25,147 bases of DNA, from assembly GCF_052119705.1 (NCBI RefSeq), contig NZ_JBGQOP010000033.1, positions 1-25,147 on the forward strand, in the 5' to 3' direction. The first letter of the stretch is position 1; every line of letters begins with the position of its first letter. The position numbers and the translations under genes were made by a program. The notes below the pieces were generated by a model. It did no database searches, was not told the DNA's origin, and saw nothing but the letters and a program-made list of their open reading frames with translations. Source of the stretch: Oceanimonas sp052119705. Lineage in GTDB: Bacteria; Pseudomonadota; Gammaproteobacteria; Enterobacterales; Aeromonadaceae. Shown here in pieces: positions 1 to 7,675 of the stretch.

Positions 1-1
1 C

Positions 2-77
2 GGGGCATTAGCTCAGTTGGTAGAGCAGTTGACTTTTAATCAATTGGTCGCAGGTTCGAATCCCGCATGCCCCACCA
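2..77 (+). tRNA. tRNA-Lys (anticodon TTT)
   Basis: The sequence folds as a complete cloverleaf. The acceptor arm GGGGCAT (2-8) pairs with ATGCCCC (67-73), followed by discriminator A74 and an encoded CCA at 75-77. The anticodon stem GTTGA (28-32) pairs with TCAAT, and the loop CTTTTAA places anticodon TTT at 35-37, which reads lysine AAA/AAG codons. The T arm contains GGTTCGAATCC. The body closely resembles E. coli tRNA-Lys. Its promoter lies outside the window, so it may be the last gene of a longer tRNA transcript. Confidence 0.97.
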
Positions 78-121
78 TCTTCGTAAATTTTCTTCTGGTT
101 ACAAGCCTTTATTTATACCCC

Positions 122-141
122 AAGCCGCGCTGCGGTTTTTT
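122..141 (+). terminator. Rho-independent terminator after tRNA-Lys
   Basis: A short GC-rich stem AAGCCGC / GCGGTTT (one G-U pair) with loop GCT is followed at once by a run of T. It sits about 45 bp after the tRNA and would end its transcript. Confidence 0.7.
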
Positions 142-164
142 GCGTTTTTGTGGTTTAAATTAAT

Positions 165-282
165 GTGAGGAGTGAAGGGTGAAGTGGACAAGCGACAAAT
201 CTAACTGTCAGATAGTCTGTTATGTGTAATCTTTGTTTATGTCTTCTTCTTTCCCCTTCACTCTTTACGCTTCACCCCTTAC
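165..282. repeat. inverted arrays of degenerate 7-bp repeats upstream of nadA
   Basis: The plus strand carries consecutive heptamers GTGAGGA, GTGAAGG, GTGAAGT at 165-185. Facing them on the minus strand are four consecutive heptamers at 255-282, read in reverse as GTAAGGG, GTGAAGC, GTAAAGA, GTGAAGG. The two arms are partly complementary and about 70 bp apart. No gene is visible between them. Similar heptads occur at 1442-1613 and 12760-12831. I do not recognise a named family; function is unknown. Confidence 0.6.
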
Positions 283-299
283 CGTCACTCAAGCTAGAT

Positions 300-328
300 T
301 TGGGTTACTCTGCCGGTCGCGTTATAAT
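300..328 (+). promoter_or_regulatory. likely sigma-70 promoter of nadA
   Basis: A perfect -10 hexamer TATAAT lies at 323-328 and a weak -35 (TTGGGT) at 300-305, with a 17-bp spacer. It is 42 bp ahead of the nadA start and just past the heptad repeats. I saw no obvious operator for a NAD regulator. Confidence 0.6.
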
Positions 329-370
329 GTCGCTTCTTGACGCAATCCGGATGGAACACGGGAATCTGTT

Positions 371-1432
371 ATGACTGAAGTTGTTGATATCTACGAATTT
401 GACTATCCATTTCCCGCCAAGCCGGCTGCGCTGACGGTTGATCAGCAACGGGAACTGACAGAAGAAATTAAAGGACTACTGATCGCGCGTAATGCGGTGC
501 TGGTGGCTCATTATTATACGGATCCTATTATTCAAGCGCTGGCCGAAGCGACAGGTGGTTGCGTGTCTGACTCCCTAGAAATGGCACGTTTTGGCAAAGA
601 ACATAACGCCAAGACGCTGATCGTGGCGGGTGTGCGTTTTATGGGGGAGACTTCAAAAATTCTCAGCCCAGAAAAAACCGTACTGATGCCGACCTTAGAA
701 GCCGAGTGTTCGCTGGACTTAGGCTGCCCGGCTGATGAATTTACCGAGTTTTGCGATAATCACCCAGATCATACGGTCGTGGTGTATGCCAATACCTCGG
801 CGGCGGTGAAAGCCCGAGCGGACTGGGTAGTGACCTCCAGCATAGCGTTGGAAATCGTCGAGCACTTGGATAGCGAAGGTCACAAGATTATTTGGGCGCC
901 GGATCGCCATCTTGGCGCTTATATCGAAAAAGAAACCGGTGCCAAGATGTTGCGCTGGCAGGCGGCATGCATAGTGCACGACGAATTTCGCGCCAAGGCG
1001 CTAAAAGAACTAAAGGCACAGTACCCAGACGCGGCGGTTTTAGTTCACCCAGAGTCACCAGCCTCTGTGATTGCGCTGGCCGATGCGGTGGGCTCTACCA
1101 GCCAGCTGATTAAGGCCGCTCAAACGCTGCCTAACAAGAAGCTAATAGTGGCCACGGATCAGGGCATTTTTTATAAGATGCAACAAGCCTGCCCAGATAA
1201 GGAGCTGGTAGCAGCACCTACCGGTGGTAACGGCGGCACTTGCCGTAGCTGCGCTAATTGCCCCTGGATGGCGATGAATGGCCTCACCGCCATTCGTGAT
1301 GCACTGCGCGATGGTGGTGCGACTCATGAGATACAGGTGGATGAAACCACACGTATTAAAGCCATGATCCCATTAGAGCGGATGCTGAATTTCGCCGCCG
1401 AGCTAAAAATGAAAGTGCAGGGGAATGCTTAA
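371..1432 (+). CDS. nadA: quinolinate synthase NadA
   Basis: NadA condenses iminoaspartate (made by NadB) with dihydroxyacetone phosphate to give quinolinate, the first pyridine precursor of NAD; it is a cytosolic [4Fe-4S] enzyme. The 353-residue product is nearly collinear with E. coli NadA (347 aa), including VAHYYTDP (about 45-52), GGCVSDSLEMARFG and MGETSKILSPEK. The three cluster ligands known for the family are present as C113, C200 and C297, the last within a CxxCxxC stretch (291, 294, 297). The ATG at 371 has a modest GGAA upstream and matches the usual N-terminus. The gene appears to be monocistronic, with its own promoter and a strong downstream hairpin; no nadB or nadC is nearby. 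Confidence 0.97.
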   Translation: MTEVVDIYEFDYPFPAKPAALTVDQQRELTEEIKGLLIARNAVLVAHYYTDPIIQALAEATGGCVSDSLEMARFGKEHNAKTLIVAGVRFMGETSKILSPEKTVLMPTLEAECSLDLGCPADEFTEFCDNHPDHTVVVYANTSAAVKARADWVVTSSIALEIVEHLDSEGHKIIWAPDRHLGAYIEKETGAKMLRWQAACIVHDEFRAKALKELKAQYPDAAVLVHPESPASVIALADAVGSTSQLIKAAQTLPNKKLIVATDQGIFYKMQQACPDKELVAAPTGGNGGTCRSCANCPWMAMNGLTAIRDALRDGGATHEIQVDETTRIKAMIPLERMLNFAAELKMKVQGNA

Positions 1433-1441
1433 AAGAAATCG

Positions 1442-1486
1442 GTAAGCCATAAGCTTGAAGCTGTAAGTTAAAGCCAACCATAAGTT
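1442..1486 (+). repeat. degenerate 7-bp repeats after nadA, plus orientation
   Basis: Heptamers GTAAGCC, ATAAGCT, TGAAGCT and GTAAGTT run consecutively from 1442 to 1469, with another ATAAGTT at 1480-1486. They are related to the reverse complement (GAAGCTA) of the perfect tandem array at 1551-1613. The two arrays therefore face each other across the nadA terminator. Confidence 0.5.
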
Positions 1487-1502
1487 CAAAAACCTAATAT
1501 AA

Positions 1503-1541
1503 AAAAGCGGCGCCGAGATGCTTCTTGGCGCCGCTTTTGTT
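1503..1541. terminator. bidirectional terminator between nadA and rdgC
   Basis: A perfect 12-bp stem has AAAAGCGGCGCC at 1503-1514 and its complement at 1527-1538, with a 12-base loop. T residues on the right and A residues on the left let it act on both strands. It lies between the convergent ends of nadA and rdgC. Confidence 0.9.
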
Positions 1542-1550
1542 TTAGTCTTC

Positions 1551-1613
1551 TAGCTTCTAGCTTCTAGCTTCTAGCTTCTAGCTTCTAGCTTCTAGCTTCT
1601 AGCTTCTAGCTTT
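1551..1613. repeat. tandem array of the heptamer TAGCTTC, eight perfect copies
   Basis: TAGCTTC is repeated eight times without error from 1551 to 1606. A degenerate ninth copy (TAGCTTT) follows at 1607-1613 and a variant TAGTCTTC precedes it at 1543-1550. The array fills the whole space between the terminator hairpin and the end of rdgC (stop codon at 1624-1626). Such an array is expected to vary in copy number by replication slippage. It lies outside both reading frames. Confidence 0.95.
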
Positions 1614-1623
1614 CAGTTGTCCG

Positions 1624-2532
1624 TTATCGAGTTTCTTCGCCACCTAGGGCTTCGATAAGATCCGGTATAAATTGAGATAGCTCGCCGGTAACCAAGGCAA
1701 AGTCTGCATCAAAACGGGCGGCTACATCTTCATTAGTGACGTCGTCGTTTTGCTCGCGCAGCTCTTCAGAGAATTTTAAGCGTTTCACGCTCATGTCATC
1801 ACTGAGCATAAAGCTCAGCGTTTCAGCCCAGTTTAGCGCCAATTTAGTCACCAGCTTATCGGCTTCTAAGTGCACCTTAATTTCTTCGCTCAACAAGTCG
1901 TGTTGCTTAGCGCGAATAATGCCGCCATGCTCCAGTGCCGAGCGTAGCTCTACTTCATCCTCTAATACGAAGCCGGCTGGTGCCGCACCTTCTTTCAACC
2001 ATTCGGTCAGTGTTAGCTCTGGCGGCGTGATCATGGCCAGCGGTACCACAGGCAAAGAACCTATGGTTTTGCGCAGTAAGGCCAACAGATCTTCGGCGCG
2101 CTTGGCAGAGCTGGCATCTACGGCAATAAAGCCGTCTTTAGGATTGATCCAGGCGAAGGTCTGCTGAAAGCGGCTAAAGGCACGAGGCAGCAAATCGACG
2201 ATGATTTCTTCTTTAAGGGCGTCTTTTTCTTTCTTCTTTAGTGCGCGTCCTTGCTCAATTTCGATGGCTTCGGCTTTTTCTGCCACCATGTCATTGATCA
2301 CTGAGCCTGGCAGCATCTTGTCTTCTTTTTTTGCACACAACAAAATCTGCTCACCGGCCACGTGAATCATGGCTTGGCCGTGTTTACCCAGCGGAGAAAC
2401 CCAACCAAATTTAGACTGTTCTTGGCTGCCACAAGGGGTAAAGGGCAGGGCTTCGAGCTGCTGTTCCAGATCTTCCAATGTCACATCAAACGGGCGAGTA
2501 AAACGATAAATCTGCAGGTTCTTAAACCACAT
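1624..2532 (-). CDS. rdgC: recombination-associated protein RdgC
   Basis: RdgC is a ring-shaped double-stranded DNA-binding protein of the nucleoid that inhibits RecA-promoted recombination. The product aligns along its length with E. coli RdgC (303 aa): FTPCGSQ near the N-terminus, LLPRAFSRFQQT, the near-identical segment AEDLLALLRKTIGSLPVVPL, ELTLTEWL, GGIIRAK, VTKLALNW and the C-terminal ending LIEALGGEETR. I chose the ATG at 2530-2532 (protein beginning MWFKNLQ, 302 aa) because it matches the family start and has GAGG just upstream. The frame can extend 14 codons to 2574, but those residues have no family counterpart. It converges on nadA and diverges from the acetyltransferase gene at 2701. 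Confidence 0.96.
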   Translation of the reverse strand: MWFKNLQIYRFTRPFDVTLEDLEQQLEALPFTPCGSQEQSKFGWVSPLGKHGQAMIHVAGEQILLCAKKEDKMLPGSVINDMVAEKAEAIEIEQGRALKKKEKDALKEEIIVDLLPRAFSRFQQTFAWINPKDGFIAVDASSAKRAEDLLALLRKTIGSLPVVPLAMITPPELTLTEWLKEGAAPAGFVLEDEVELRSALEHGGIIRAKQHDLLSEEIKVHLEADKLVTKLALNWAETLSFMLSDDMSVKRLKFSEELREQNDDVTNEDVAARFDADFALVTGELSQFIPDLIEALGGEETR

Positions 2533-2700
2533 AGCATCCTCGATTCGAACCACAAAAAATGCATTGTACTGCAAACTGGCTTTGTGATCAGGCTGACATT
2601 ATCAAAGCACGCTTACCGATCTGGCTCACACTGCCTTATCAAAGACAGATGGCTCTGAGTTGAGCGCTATACACTGAGCAAAAAGCCTCGGAGAATTGCA

Positions 2701-3171
2701 ATGATACGTGCCGCCAAGCCCTGTGATTACCAAGCTATTGAAGAAGTGTGGCTGCTTGCATCTTTACAGGCCCATGACTTTATTCCCGCCGCCTTTTGGT
2801 GGCAGCAGCAAGCCGCACTGCGCGCCCGCTATCTACCTAACGCTGAGATTTGGGTATGCGAGCGTGAGCAAGCAGTGCAAGGCTTCGCAGCCTTAGTTGA
2901 TGACTATCTGGTGGCTTTATTTGTGCGTCCCGATTGCCAGCAGCAAGGCATAGGCCGGGCGCTGCTCGATTTTGCTAAACACTTGCGTGGCCAGTTATCG
3001 GTGCGTATGTATTGTGAAAATGACATAGCGATTAATTTTTATTTAAAACAGGATTTTATGGTCATCAAAGAGGGGACAGATATCGCCAGTGGCCAGCCTG
3101 AGCTGTATTTACGTTTTAGCGCCGCTCACGTCGCACCACCCATCTCAATATGCCAACATACCAAGCGTTGA
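2701..3171 (+). CDS. GNAT family N-acetyltransferase, YjaB-like
   Basis: Predicted cytosolic acetyl-CoA-dependent N-acetyltransferase of 156 residues. The acetyl-CoA binding motif A is clear: VRPDCQQQGIGRAL, with the Q-x-x-G-x-G signature at residues 80-85. Overall order and local matches (VWLLASLQAHDF near the N-terminus, ALFVRPD, NFYLKQDF near the C-terminus) resemble E. coli YjaB. The last 15-20 residues extend past the usual end. GGAGA at 2690-2694 supports the ATG at 2701. It stands alone, with rdgC divergent upstream and the phoB promoter downstream. Substrate is unknown. Confidence 0.85.
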   Translation: MIRAAKPCDYQAIEEVWLLASLQAHDFIPAAFWWQQQAALRARYLPNAEIWVCEREQAVQGFAALVDDYLVALFVRPDCQQQGIGRALLDFAKHLRGQLSVRMYCENDIAINFYLKQDFMVIKEGTDIASGQPELYLRFSAAHVAPPISICQHTKR

Positions 3172-3413
3172 CTCCCTAATCTAATTTTCTGTCCTACGTT
3201 ATACGCCCGCACTTTTTGCCCCCGCAATCCATGCCTCACACACCATACCTTCACACTCGCGCCTGCTTTTTTGGTGGCCTGTGTTTCGGGTATATATAGC
3301 GTTAGCCTTTCGCTTATTCAGGCAAAAATATTAACGCCAAACACAGAGCATGATGCGCCAAGGTGACAGCTGCTCGGGCCAGCTATCGAGAAAAGAGTAA
3401 TTAATTCATAAAA
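3172..3413. other. intergenic region upstream of the phoB promoter
   Basis: This stretch separates the acetyltransferase gene from the PhoB box of phoB. I found no convincing reading frame, RNA gene or strong hairpin with a T run. A TA-rich patch around 3291-3300 might act as a promoter element, but I would not rely on it. Confidence 0.4.
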
Positions 3414-3447
3414 CTGTCACACTTACTGCCAATAATGGTCATACATA
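3414..3447 (+). promoter_or_regulatory. PhoB box and promoter of phoBR
   Basis: CTGTCACACTTACTGCCA at 3414-3431 fits the 7-4-7 PhoB box: CTGTCAC, four bases, ACTGCCA, a pitch of 11 bp. Ten bases further on, TACATA at 3442-3447 is a plausible -10. The same box-to--10 distance is seen ahead of pstC. It implies PhoB autoregulation of phoBR under phosphate limitation. The phoB ribosome site TAAGGA is at 3459-3464. Confidence 0.75.
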
Positions 3448-3471
3448 AGCAAGTCCTGTAAGGATGGTAAG

Positions 3472-4161
3472 ATGACACGGAAAATACTGGTAGTAGAAGA
3501 CGAAGTCGCCATTCGCGATATGTTGTGTTTAATACTCGAGCAAAAAGGCTTTAGTCCTGAGCCCGCCGCAGACTATCAACAAGCGCTCGACCTGCTTAAA
3601 GAACCCTATCCCGAACTTATTTTACTGGATTGGATGTTGCCCGGTGGCAGCGGTATTCAATTGATTAAACATCTGAAACAGCACGAGTTAACCCGGGATA
3701 TTCCGGTGATCATGCTCACCGCTCGTGCCGAAGAAGAAGACAAGATCAGAGGCTTAGATGTGGGTGCCGATGATTACATCACCAAACCCTTTTCCCCCAA
3801 AGAGCTCACCTCACGCTTAAATGCGGTGCTGCGTCGTGTGGCACCCATGGCGGTCGATGAAGTGGTGGAGATGCAAGGTCTAAAACTGGATCCCGCGACG
3901 CACAGAGTCAGTGCCAATGAACAAACCCTAGAACTGGGGCCCACTGAATTTCGCTTATTACATTTTTTTATGACTCATCCGGAGCGAGTGTATAGCCGCG
4001 AGCAACTACTAAATAATGTGTGGGGCACCAACGTGTATGTGGAAGACAGAACCGTAGATGTGCATATTCGTCGCTTGCGCAACGCTATCTCCCTCGCCGG
4101 CCACGATCAGATGATTCAAACGGTACGCGGCGCCGGTTACCGTTTTTCCACACGCCTTTGA
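3472..4161 (+). CDS. phoB: phosphate regulon response regulator PhoB
   Basis: PhoB is the DNA-binding response regulator that turns on phosphate-scavenging genes when phosphorylated by PhoR. At 229 residues it has the same length as E. coli PhoB and is very similar throughout. The receiver domain (about 1-120) has the acidic pocket E9/D10, the phosphoacceptor D53 in LLDWMLPGG, T83 and K105 (TKPFSPKEL). The winged-helix output domain (about 130-228) carries the recognition region around YVEDRTVDVHIRRLR and ends in GYRFSTRL. The start codon has TAAGGA 7 bases upstream. phoR follows 62 bp later, presumably on the same transcript. Confidence 0.98.
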   Translation: MTRKILVVEDEVAIRDMLCLILEQKGFSPEPAADYQQALDLLKEPYPELILLDWMLPGGSGIQLIKHLKQHELTRDIPVIMLTARAEEEDKIRGLDVGADDYITKPFSPKELTSRLNAVLRRVAPMAVDEVVEMQGLKLDPATHRVSANEQTLELGPTEFRLLHFFMTHPERVYSREQLLNNVWGTNVYVEDRTVDVHIRRLRNAISLAGHDQMIQTVRGAGYRFSTRL

Positions 4162-4223
4162 GCCGCTATCTTTGGGCATTTATTTTTGAGCGACTATCGG
4201 TGAGCAACTATCAGTGAATATGT

Positions 4224-5537
4224 ATGCAATTAGCTGAATCTAACCCAGGTTGGTGGTGGCGCCTGCTGCTCTTTTACGGTGGCTTTGCGCTGCTCGGTCA
4301 ACTATTGGCCGATATTACGCTTGGCCTGCTAGTCGGCACAGTCGGGCATTTATTGTGGCACTCACGATTTCAACGCAAGCTGGCCATCTGGTTATGGCGA
4401 GATCGCAGTTTGATCCCGCCCGAAGGTCAAGGCAGTTGGGAAGCTATTTTTAATGGTTTATATCGCTTACAGCTGCGCCAACGTGCGCGACGGCGCGAGC
4501 TGGCACGTTTGATACGTCGCTTTCGCCAAGGTGCAGAGGCGCTACCCGATGCTGCCGTGGTGCTCCGCCAAGATGGCAGCATTATTTGGTGTAATAAATT
4601 AGCCCAGCAGCTGTTGGGTTTTCGTTGGCCCGATGATGCGGGTCAGCACATTGGTAACTTGATCCGTGCGCCGCTGTTTATTGCTTATATGGATCGCGGC
4701 GCCTTTGAGGATCCGCTGGAGCTGTCGGCACCACAACGGGAACAAACGCTGCTGGAATTTCGTGTCATGAGTTACGTGGAAGATCAGCTGCTGCTGGTGG
4801 TACGGGATGTCACGCGACTGCGTAGCTTAGAGCAAGTGCGCAGCACTTTTGTGGCCAACGTATCCCACGAACTGCGCACGCCCCTAACGGTGCTTAAAGG
4901 TTATTTAGAAATATTAGAAGAGCCGCCAGAAGCTGCCATGTGGCAAAAAACGCAAGCCGTGATGCTCGAGCAAACACTGCGTATGGAAGCCTTGGTTAAA
5001 CAATTGATGACCCTGACCCGCATCGAGGCTTCGAGCGCAGTAGCGGGGGAGCAAGTGATTGATCTTCCTGCCATGCTGGCTATGGTGGCGCTGGAAGCCA
5101 AGGCCTTAAGCGGTGAGAAAAGCCATGATCTATGTTTTGATATTGATGAGCAACTCTTGGTGTTAGGCGATCAGGAGCAAATGCGCAGTACGGTTTCCAA
5201 TTTGGTGTATAACGCCATTCGCCATACTTCGGCCCACACCCGCATAGTGGTGGAATGGCGCCGAGTTGGGCAAGCCGCGCGCTTTGCGGTCACAGACTTA
5301 GGGGAGGGGATTGCACCTGAGCATCTAAATCGTCTCACTGAGCGCTTCTACCGCGTTGATAAGGCACGCAGTCGCCATACCGGTGGCTCAGGTTTGGGGC
5401 TGGCCATCGTCAAGCACGCATTGGCACATCATGACTCCCATCTAGACATTACCAGTCAACTGGGTAAAGGCAGCTGCTTTAGTTTTATGCTGCCTGAGCA
5501 TCGCTTGCTCGCCAGAAAGCTTGAGGCTGAGAGCTAG
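4224..5537 (+). CDS. phoR: phosphate regulon sensor histidine kinase PhoR
   Basis: PhoR is the inner-membrane kinase/phosphatase partner of PhoB; it senses phosphate through PstSCAB and PhoU. The 437-residue product parallels E. coli PhoR (431 aa). It has two hydrophobic N-terminal segments (about 12-46), a basic linker with RRRELARLIRRFR (90-101), and a PAS-like domain (about 102-195). The HisKA domain has H215 in ANVSHELRTPLTVLKGYLE. The ATPase domain has the N box NLVYNAIRHT near 330, the DLGEGIAP motif and GGSGLGLAIVKH. No periplasmic sensor domain is present, as usual for PhoR. The ATG at 4224 lacks a strong ribosome site, so translation may depend on the upstream transcript context. Confidence 0.97.
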   Translation: MQLAESNPGWWWRLLLFYGGFALLGQLLADITLGLLVGTVGHLLWHSRFQRKLAIWLWRDRSLIPPEGQGSWEAIFNGLYRLQLRQRARRRELARLIRRFRQGAEALPDAAVVLRQDGSIIWCNKLAQQLLGFRWPDDAGQHIGNLIRAPLFIAYMDRGAFEDPLELSAPQREQTLLEFRVMSYVEDQLLLVVRDVTRLRSLEQVRSTFVANVSHELRTPLTVLKGYLEILEEPPEAAMWQKTQAVMLEQTLRMEALVKQLMTLTRIEASSAVAGEQVIDLPAMLAMVALEAKALSGEKSHDLCFDIDEQLLVLGDQEQMRSTVSNLVYNAIRHTSAHTRIVVEWRRVGQAARFAVTDLGEGIAPEHLNRLTERFYRVDKARSRHTGGSGLGLAIVKHALAHHDSHLDITSQLGKGSCFSFMLPEHRLLARKLEAES

Positions 5538-5632
5538 TAGTGGAAAGAAAGGTGCCGAGTCAGCACGTTATTTATGTTAACTTCGGGCTTCCCGCTTGCT
5601 TTGCGCCTCAAGGTTTGGTCACTCGCCGAGTG

Positions 5633-5688
5633 TTGTCATGACATCGTCATAGTTCGTTAATTTGTTTGTCATATAAAACGGTAATACT
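5633..5688 (+). promoter_or_regulatory. tandem PhoB boxes and promoter of pstS
   Basis: Four heptamers sit exactly 11 bp apart: TTGTCAT (5633), TCGTCAT (5644), CGTTAAT (5655) and TTGTCAT (5666). The first, second and fourth match the PhoB half-site well; the third is degenerate. This equals two adjacent PhoB boxes. A candidate -10, TAATAC, lies at 5682-5687. No good -35 is needed, as the PhoB box replaces it in this promoter class. Confidence 0.8.
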
Positions 5689-5727
5689 GGCGACGTCTAA
5701 AGGAATGGAACTCAAACGGAGATAAGC

Positions 5728-6696
5728 ATGAAACTGAATATCCTAGTTACAGCTCTTGGTTTAACGGCCGTTATGGCCTCTGCTAATGTGTTGGCTGCTG
5801 CAGATAGCGGCTTGGCTGATTACGAAAAAGTGAGTGGCGTATCGGGCAACTTGTCTTCAGTGGGTTCTGATACGCTAGCGAACATGGCAACCCTGTGGGG
5901 AGAAGCCTTTACTCGTTATTATCCGAACGTCAATATTCAGATCCAAGCCGCAGGCTCATCAACCGCACCGGCTGCACTCACCGAAGGTACGGCGCAGTTT
6001 GGGCCTATGAGCCGCGAGATGAAAAGCAATGAAATAGAAGCTTTTGAAAAGCGCTACGGCTATAAACCAACGGCGGTGCGCGTAGCCATAGATGCGTTGG
6101 CGGTATTCGTACATAAAGATAACCCGATTGAAGGCTTGAGCTTAGATCAGGTTGATGCGATTTTCTCCAGCACCTTAAGCTGCGGTAGTGCAGAGCCCAT
6201 TACCCAGTGGGGACAAACGGGCCTAACCGGTGATTGGCAGGCGCGCGACATTCAGCTTTATGGTCGTAATTCGGTGTCAGGCACCTATGGCTACTTTAAA
6301 GACGAAGCCTTATGTAAAGGTGATTTCAAGAACAACGTGAATGAGCAGCCAGGTTCTGCCTCGGTCGTGCAATCTGTGTCTTCGTCATTAAATGCCATTG
6401 GTTACTCTGGCTTGGGCTATAGCACCTCAAGTGTGCGCTCTGTCCCCTTAGCCGAAGTAGGCTCCACAGATTATGTGGCGGCCAATGCGGAGAATGCCAT
6501 CAGTGGTGATTACCCCTTATCGCGCTTCTTGTATGTCTACGTGAATAAGCATCCGAATCAGCCGCTGGGTCCAATGGAAACCGAATTTGTGAAGTTGATG
6601 CTGTCTAAGCAAGGGCAAGAGATAGTGAGTAAAGACGGTTATGTGCCGGTACCGGCCAGCGTTGCCAAAGCAGATTTGAAGAAATTAGGCTTATAA
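5728..6696 (+). CDS. pstS: periplasmic phosphate-binding protein PstS
   Basis: High-affinity phosphate receptor that delivers phosphate to the PstC-PstA permease. The 322-residue product begins with a signal peptide (basic MK, hydrophobic core, likely cut near ANVLAA at 19-24). Ligand-loop motifs of the PstS superfamily are visible: GSDTLANM (46-53), AAGSSTAPAALTEGTAQFGPMSREM (residues 74-98) and GRNSVSGTYGYF (179-190). C152 and C196 could form a disulfide in the periplasm. It resembles the PstS/SphX-like group found in Pseudomonas and marine bacteria more than E. coli PstS. It has its own PhoB-box promoter and terminator, and is 2.1 kb from pstC. Confidence 0.92.
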   Translation: MKLNILVTALGLTAVMASANVLAAADSGLADYEKVSGVSGNLSSVGSDTLANMATLWGEAFTRYYPNVNIQIQAAGSSTAPAALTEGTAQFGPMSREMKSNEIEAFEKRYGYKPTAVRVAIDALAVFVHKDNPIEGLSLDQVDAIFSSTLSCGSAEPITQWGQTGLTGDWQARDIQLYGRNSVSGTYGYFKDEALCKGDFKNNVNEQPGSASVVQSVSSSLNAIGYSGLGYSTSSVRSVPLAEVGSTDYVAANAENAISGDYPLSRFLYVYVNKHPNQPLGPMETEFVKLMLSKQGQEIVSKDGYVPVPASVAKADLKKLGL

Positions 6697-6776
6697 AATG
6701 TGTTTGTGTTGAGTGTTGTCTAGTACGAAAGTTCGTGAGTGAGTGTGTTATCTAGTTCGTCATTGTTGTTAGTTTT

Positions 6777-6801
6777 ACCCGAGCTTAGGCTCGGGTTTTT
6801 T
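6777..6801 (+). terminator. terminator of pstS
   Basis: ACCCGAGC (6777-6784), loop TTAG, GCTCGGGT (6789-6796), then a T run to 6801. It is a textbook intrinsic terminator and separates pstS expression from the downstream genes. Confidence 0.93.
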
Positions 6802-7048
6802 GCTTTTAGCAGTTTGGATATAGGTTGTCTATTTTGCGTTGCAATATAGAATTGCGTTTTGTCGCAACTTCAATCGCTATTGATGTTACAGAAGGATGTA
6901 ATATGTAAAATTAGGTCACTAAATTCGGCGCTAAACGCTTCACTAAGCAATAAATAGCATCGAATGCCGCTGCTGCACCTTTTTTATTCCCGACAACTGT
7001 GGCTATATAGAGGGAGTTTAAGCACATGAGGTAGCGGTAGGAGCTAGC
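6802..7048. other. intergenic region between pstS and the YafP-like gene
   Basis: No supported gene. A minus-strand open frame here mostly overlaps the acetyltransferase gene and looks like a shadow. GAAGGA at 6891-6896 is followed by ATG-TAA at 6903-6908, a start codon directly followed by a stop, probably by chance. AT-rich sequence near 7006-7015 may hold the promoter of the next gene. Confidence 0.35.
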
Positions 7049-7510
7049 ATGGAAATCAGAAAAATCCGCAGTGGTGAGGCCGGCAGCATTTGGCGTTTGC
7101 TCCACGATACCGTGCACCGCATTAATGATGCGGATTACAGCCATAAAGAACTGGTGGTGTGGGCTCCAGATGAATACGATGCGCCCCATTGGGTGAGTCG
7201 TTTTATTCGCACCCATCCGATAGTGGCGACCGAAGGTCGAGAGTTATTAGGTTTTGCCGAATTAGCCGATGATGGCCGCATCGATTTATTTTATGTACAT
7301 CATGCCCATCAAGGCCAAGGCATTGGCCGCGCCTTAATGCAGCGCCTCAAAGCCGAAGCCGGCGCGCGCGGACTAGCTCGTCTCTATTGTGAAGCTAGCA
7401 TTACCGCCAAGCCTTTTTTTGAGCGGGTAGGCTTTACCTTTATCGAGCAAAAACAGCTAGCGCGTAAAGGCGAGCAAGTACCCGTGCTCTTAATGGAAAG
7501 CAAAGTATAA
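7049..7510 (+). CDS. GNAT family N-acetyltransferase, YafP-like
   Basis: Predicted acetyl-CoA-dependent acetyltransferase of 153 residues. Motif A is HHAHQGQGIGRALMQRL with the Q-x-x-G-x-G signature at 88-93. The segment ASITAKPFFERVGFTFIEQ near residues 125-143 is almost the same as in E. coli YafP, and the spacing of VVWAPDEYD and HWVSRF also fits that family. AGGAG about 8 bases upstream supports the ATG at 7049. It is flanked by the pstS terminator and a 44-bp palindromic terminator, so it is a single-gene unit. YafP has been linked to stress and nitroaromatic responses in E. coli; the substrate here is unknown. Confidence 0.88.
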   Translation: MEIRKIRSGEAGSIWRLLHDTVHRINDADYSHKELVVWAPDEYDAPHWVSRFIRTHPIVATEGRELLGFAELADDGRIDLFYVHHAHQGQGIGRALMQRLKAEAGARGLARLYCEASITAKPFFERVGFTFIEQKQLARKGEQVPVLLMESKV

Positions 7511-7538
7511 GTTTTGAAGTAAGTTCAGCGCCGATTAA

Positions 7539-7582
7539 CCCCAACAAAAACGCGACCTTTAAAGGTCGCGTTTTTGTTGGGG
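7539..7582. terminator. perfect 44-bp palindrome, bidirectional terminator
   Basis: The left half at 7539-7560 (CCCC, AAC, five A, CGCGACCTTT) is the exact reverse complement of 7561-7582. The predicted hairpin has a GC-rich core flanked by A/T runs, so it should stop transcription from either side. It follows the YafP-like gene by 28 bp. Confidence 0.92.
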
Positions 7583-7675
7583 CTGCTTTATCTGTCCACT
7601 ACTTATGTGACTTCCTACTGAGCAGTAACATAAAACCACGTACGTTACGCCGAACTACGTAACTAAAAAACAGGC

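Noticed and set aside
165..289. CRISPR-like repeats upstream of nadA
   Set aside because: The repeat unit is 7 bp, degenerate and without spacers, and no cas gene is present, so it is not a CRISPR array.
2362..2658. Plus-strand open frame across the rdgC start
   Set aside because: It is the antisense of conserved RdgC residues and continues only into the divergent promoter region.
6891..6908. Ribosome site followed by ATG-TAA (a start codon directly followed by stop)
   Set aside because: A minimal start-stop element is possible but one such match in AT-rich intergenic DNA is expected by chance, and nothing nearby depends on it.
6911..7216. Minus-strand open frame upstream of and overlapping the YafP-like gene
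   Set aside because: More than half of it is the antisense of the acetyltransferase gene and no ribosome site or homology is visible.
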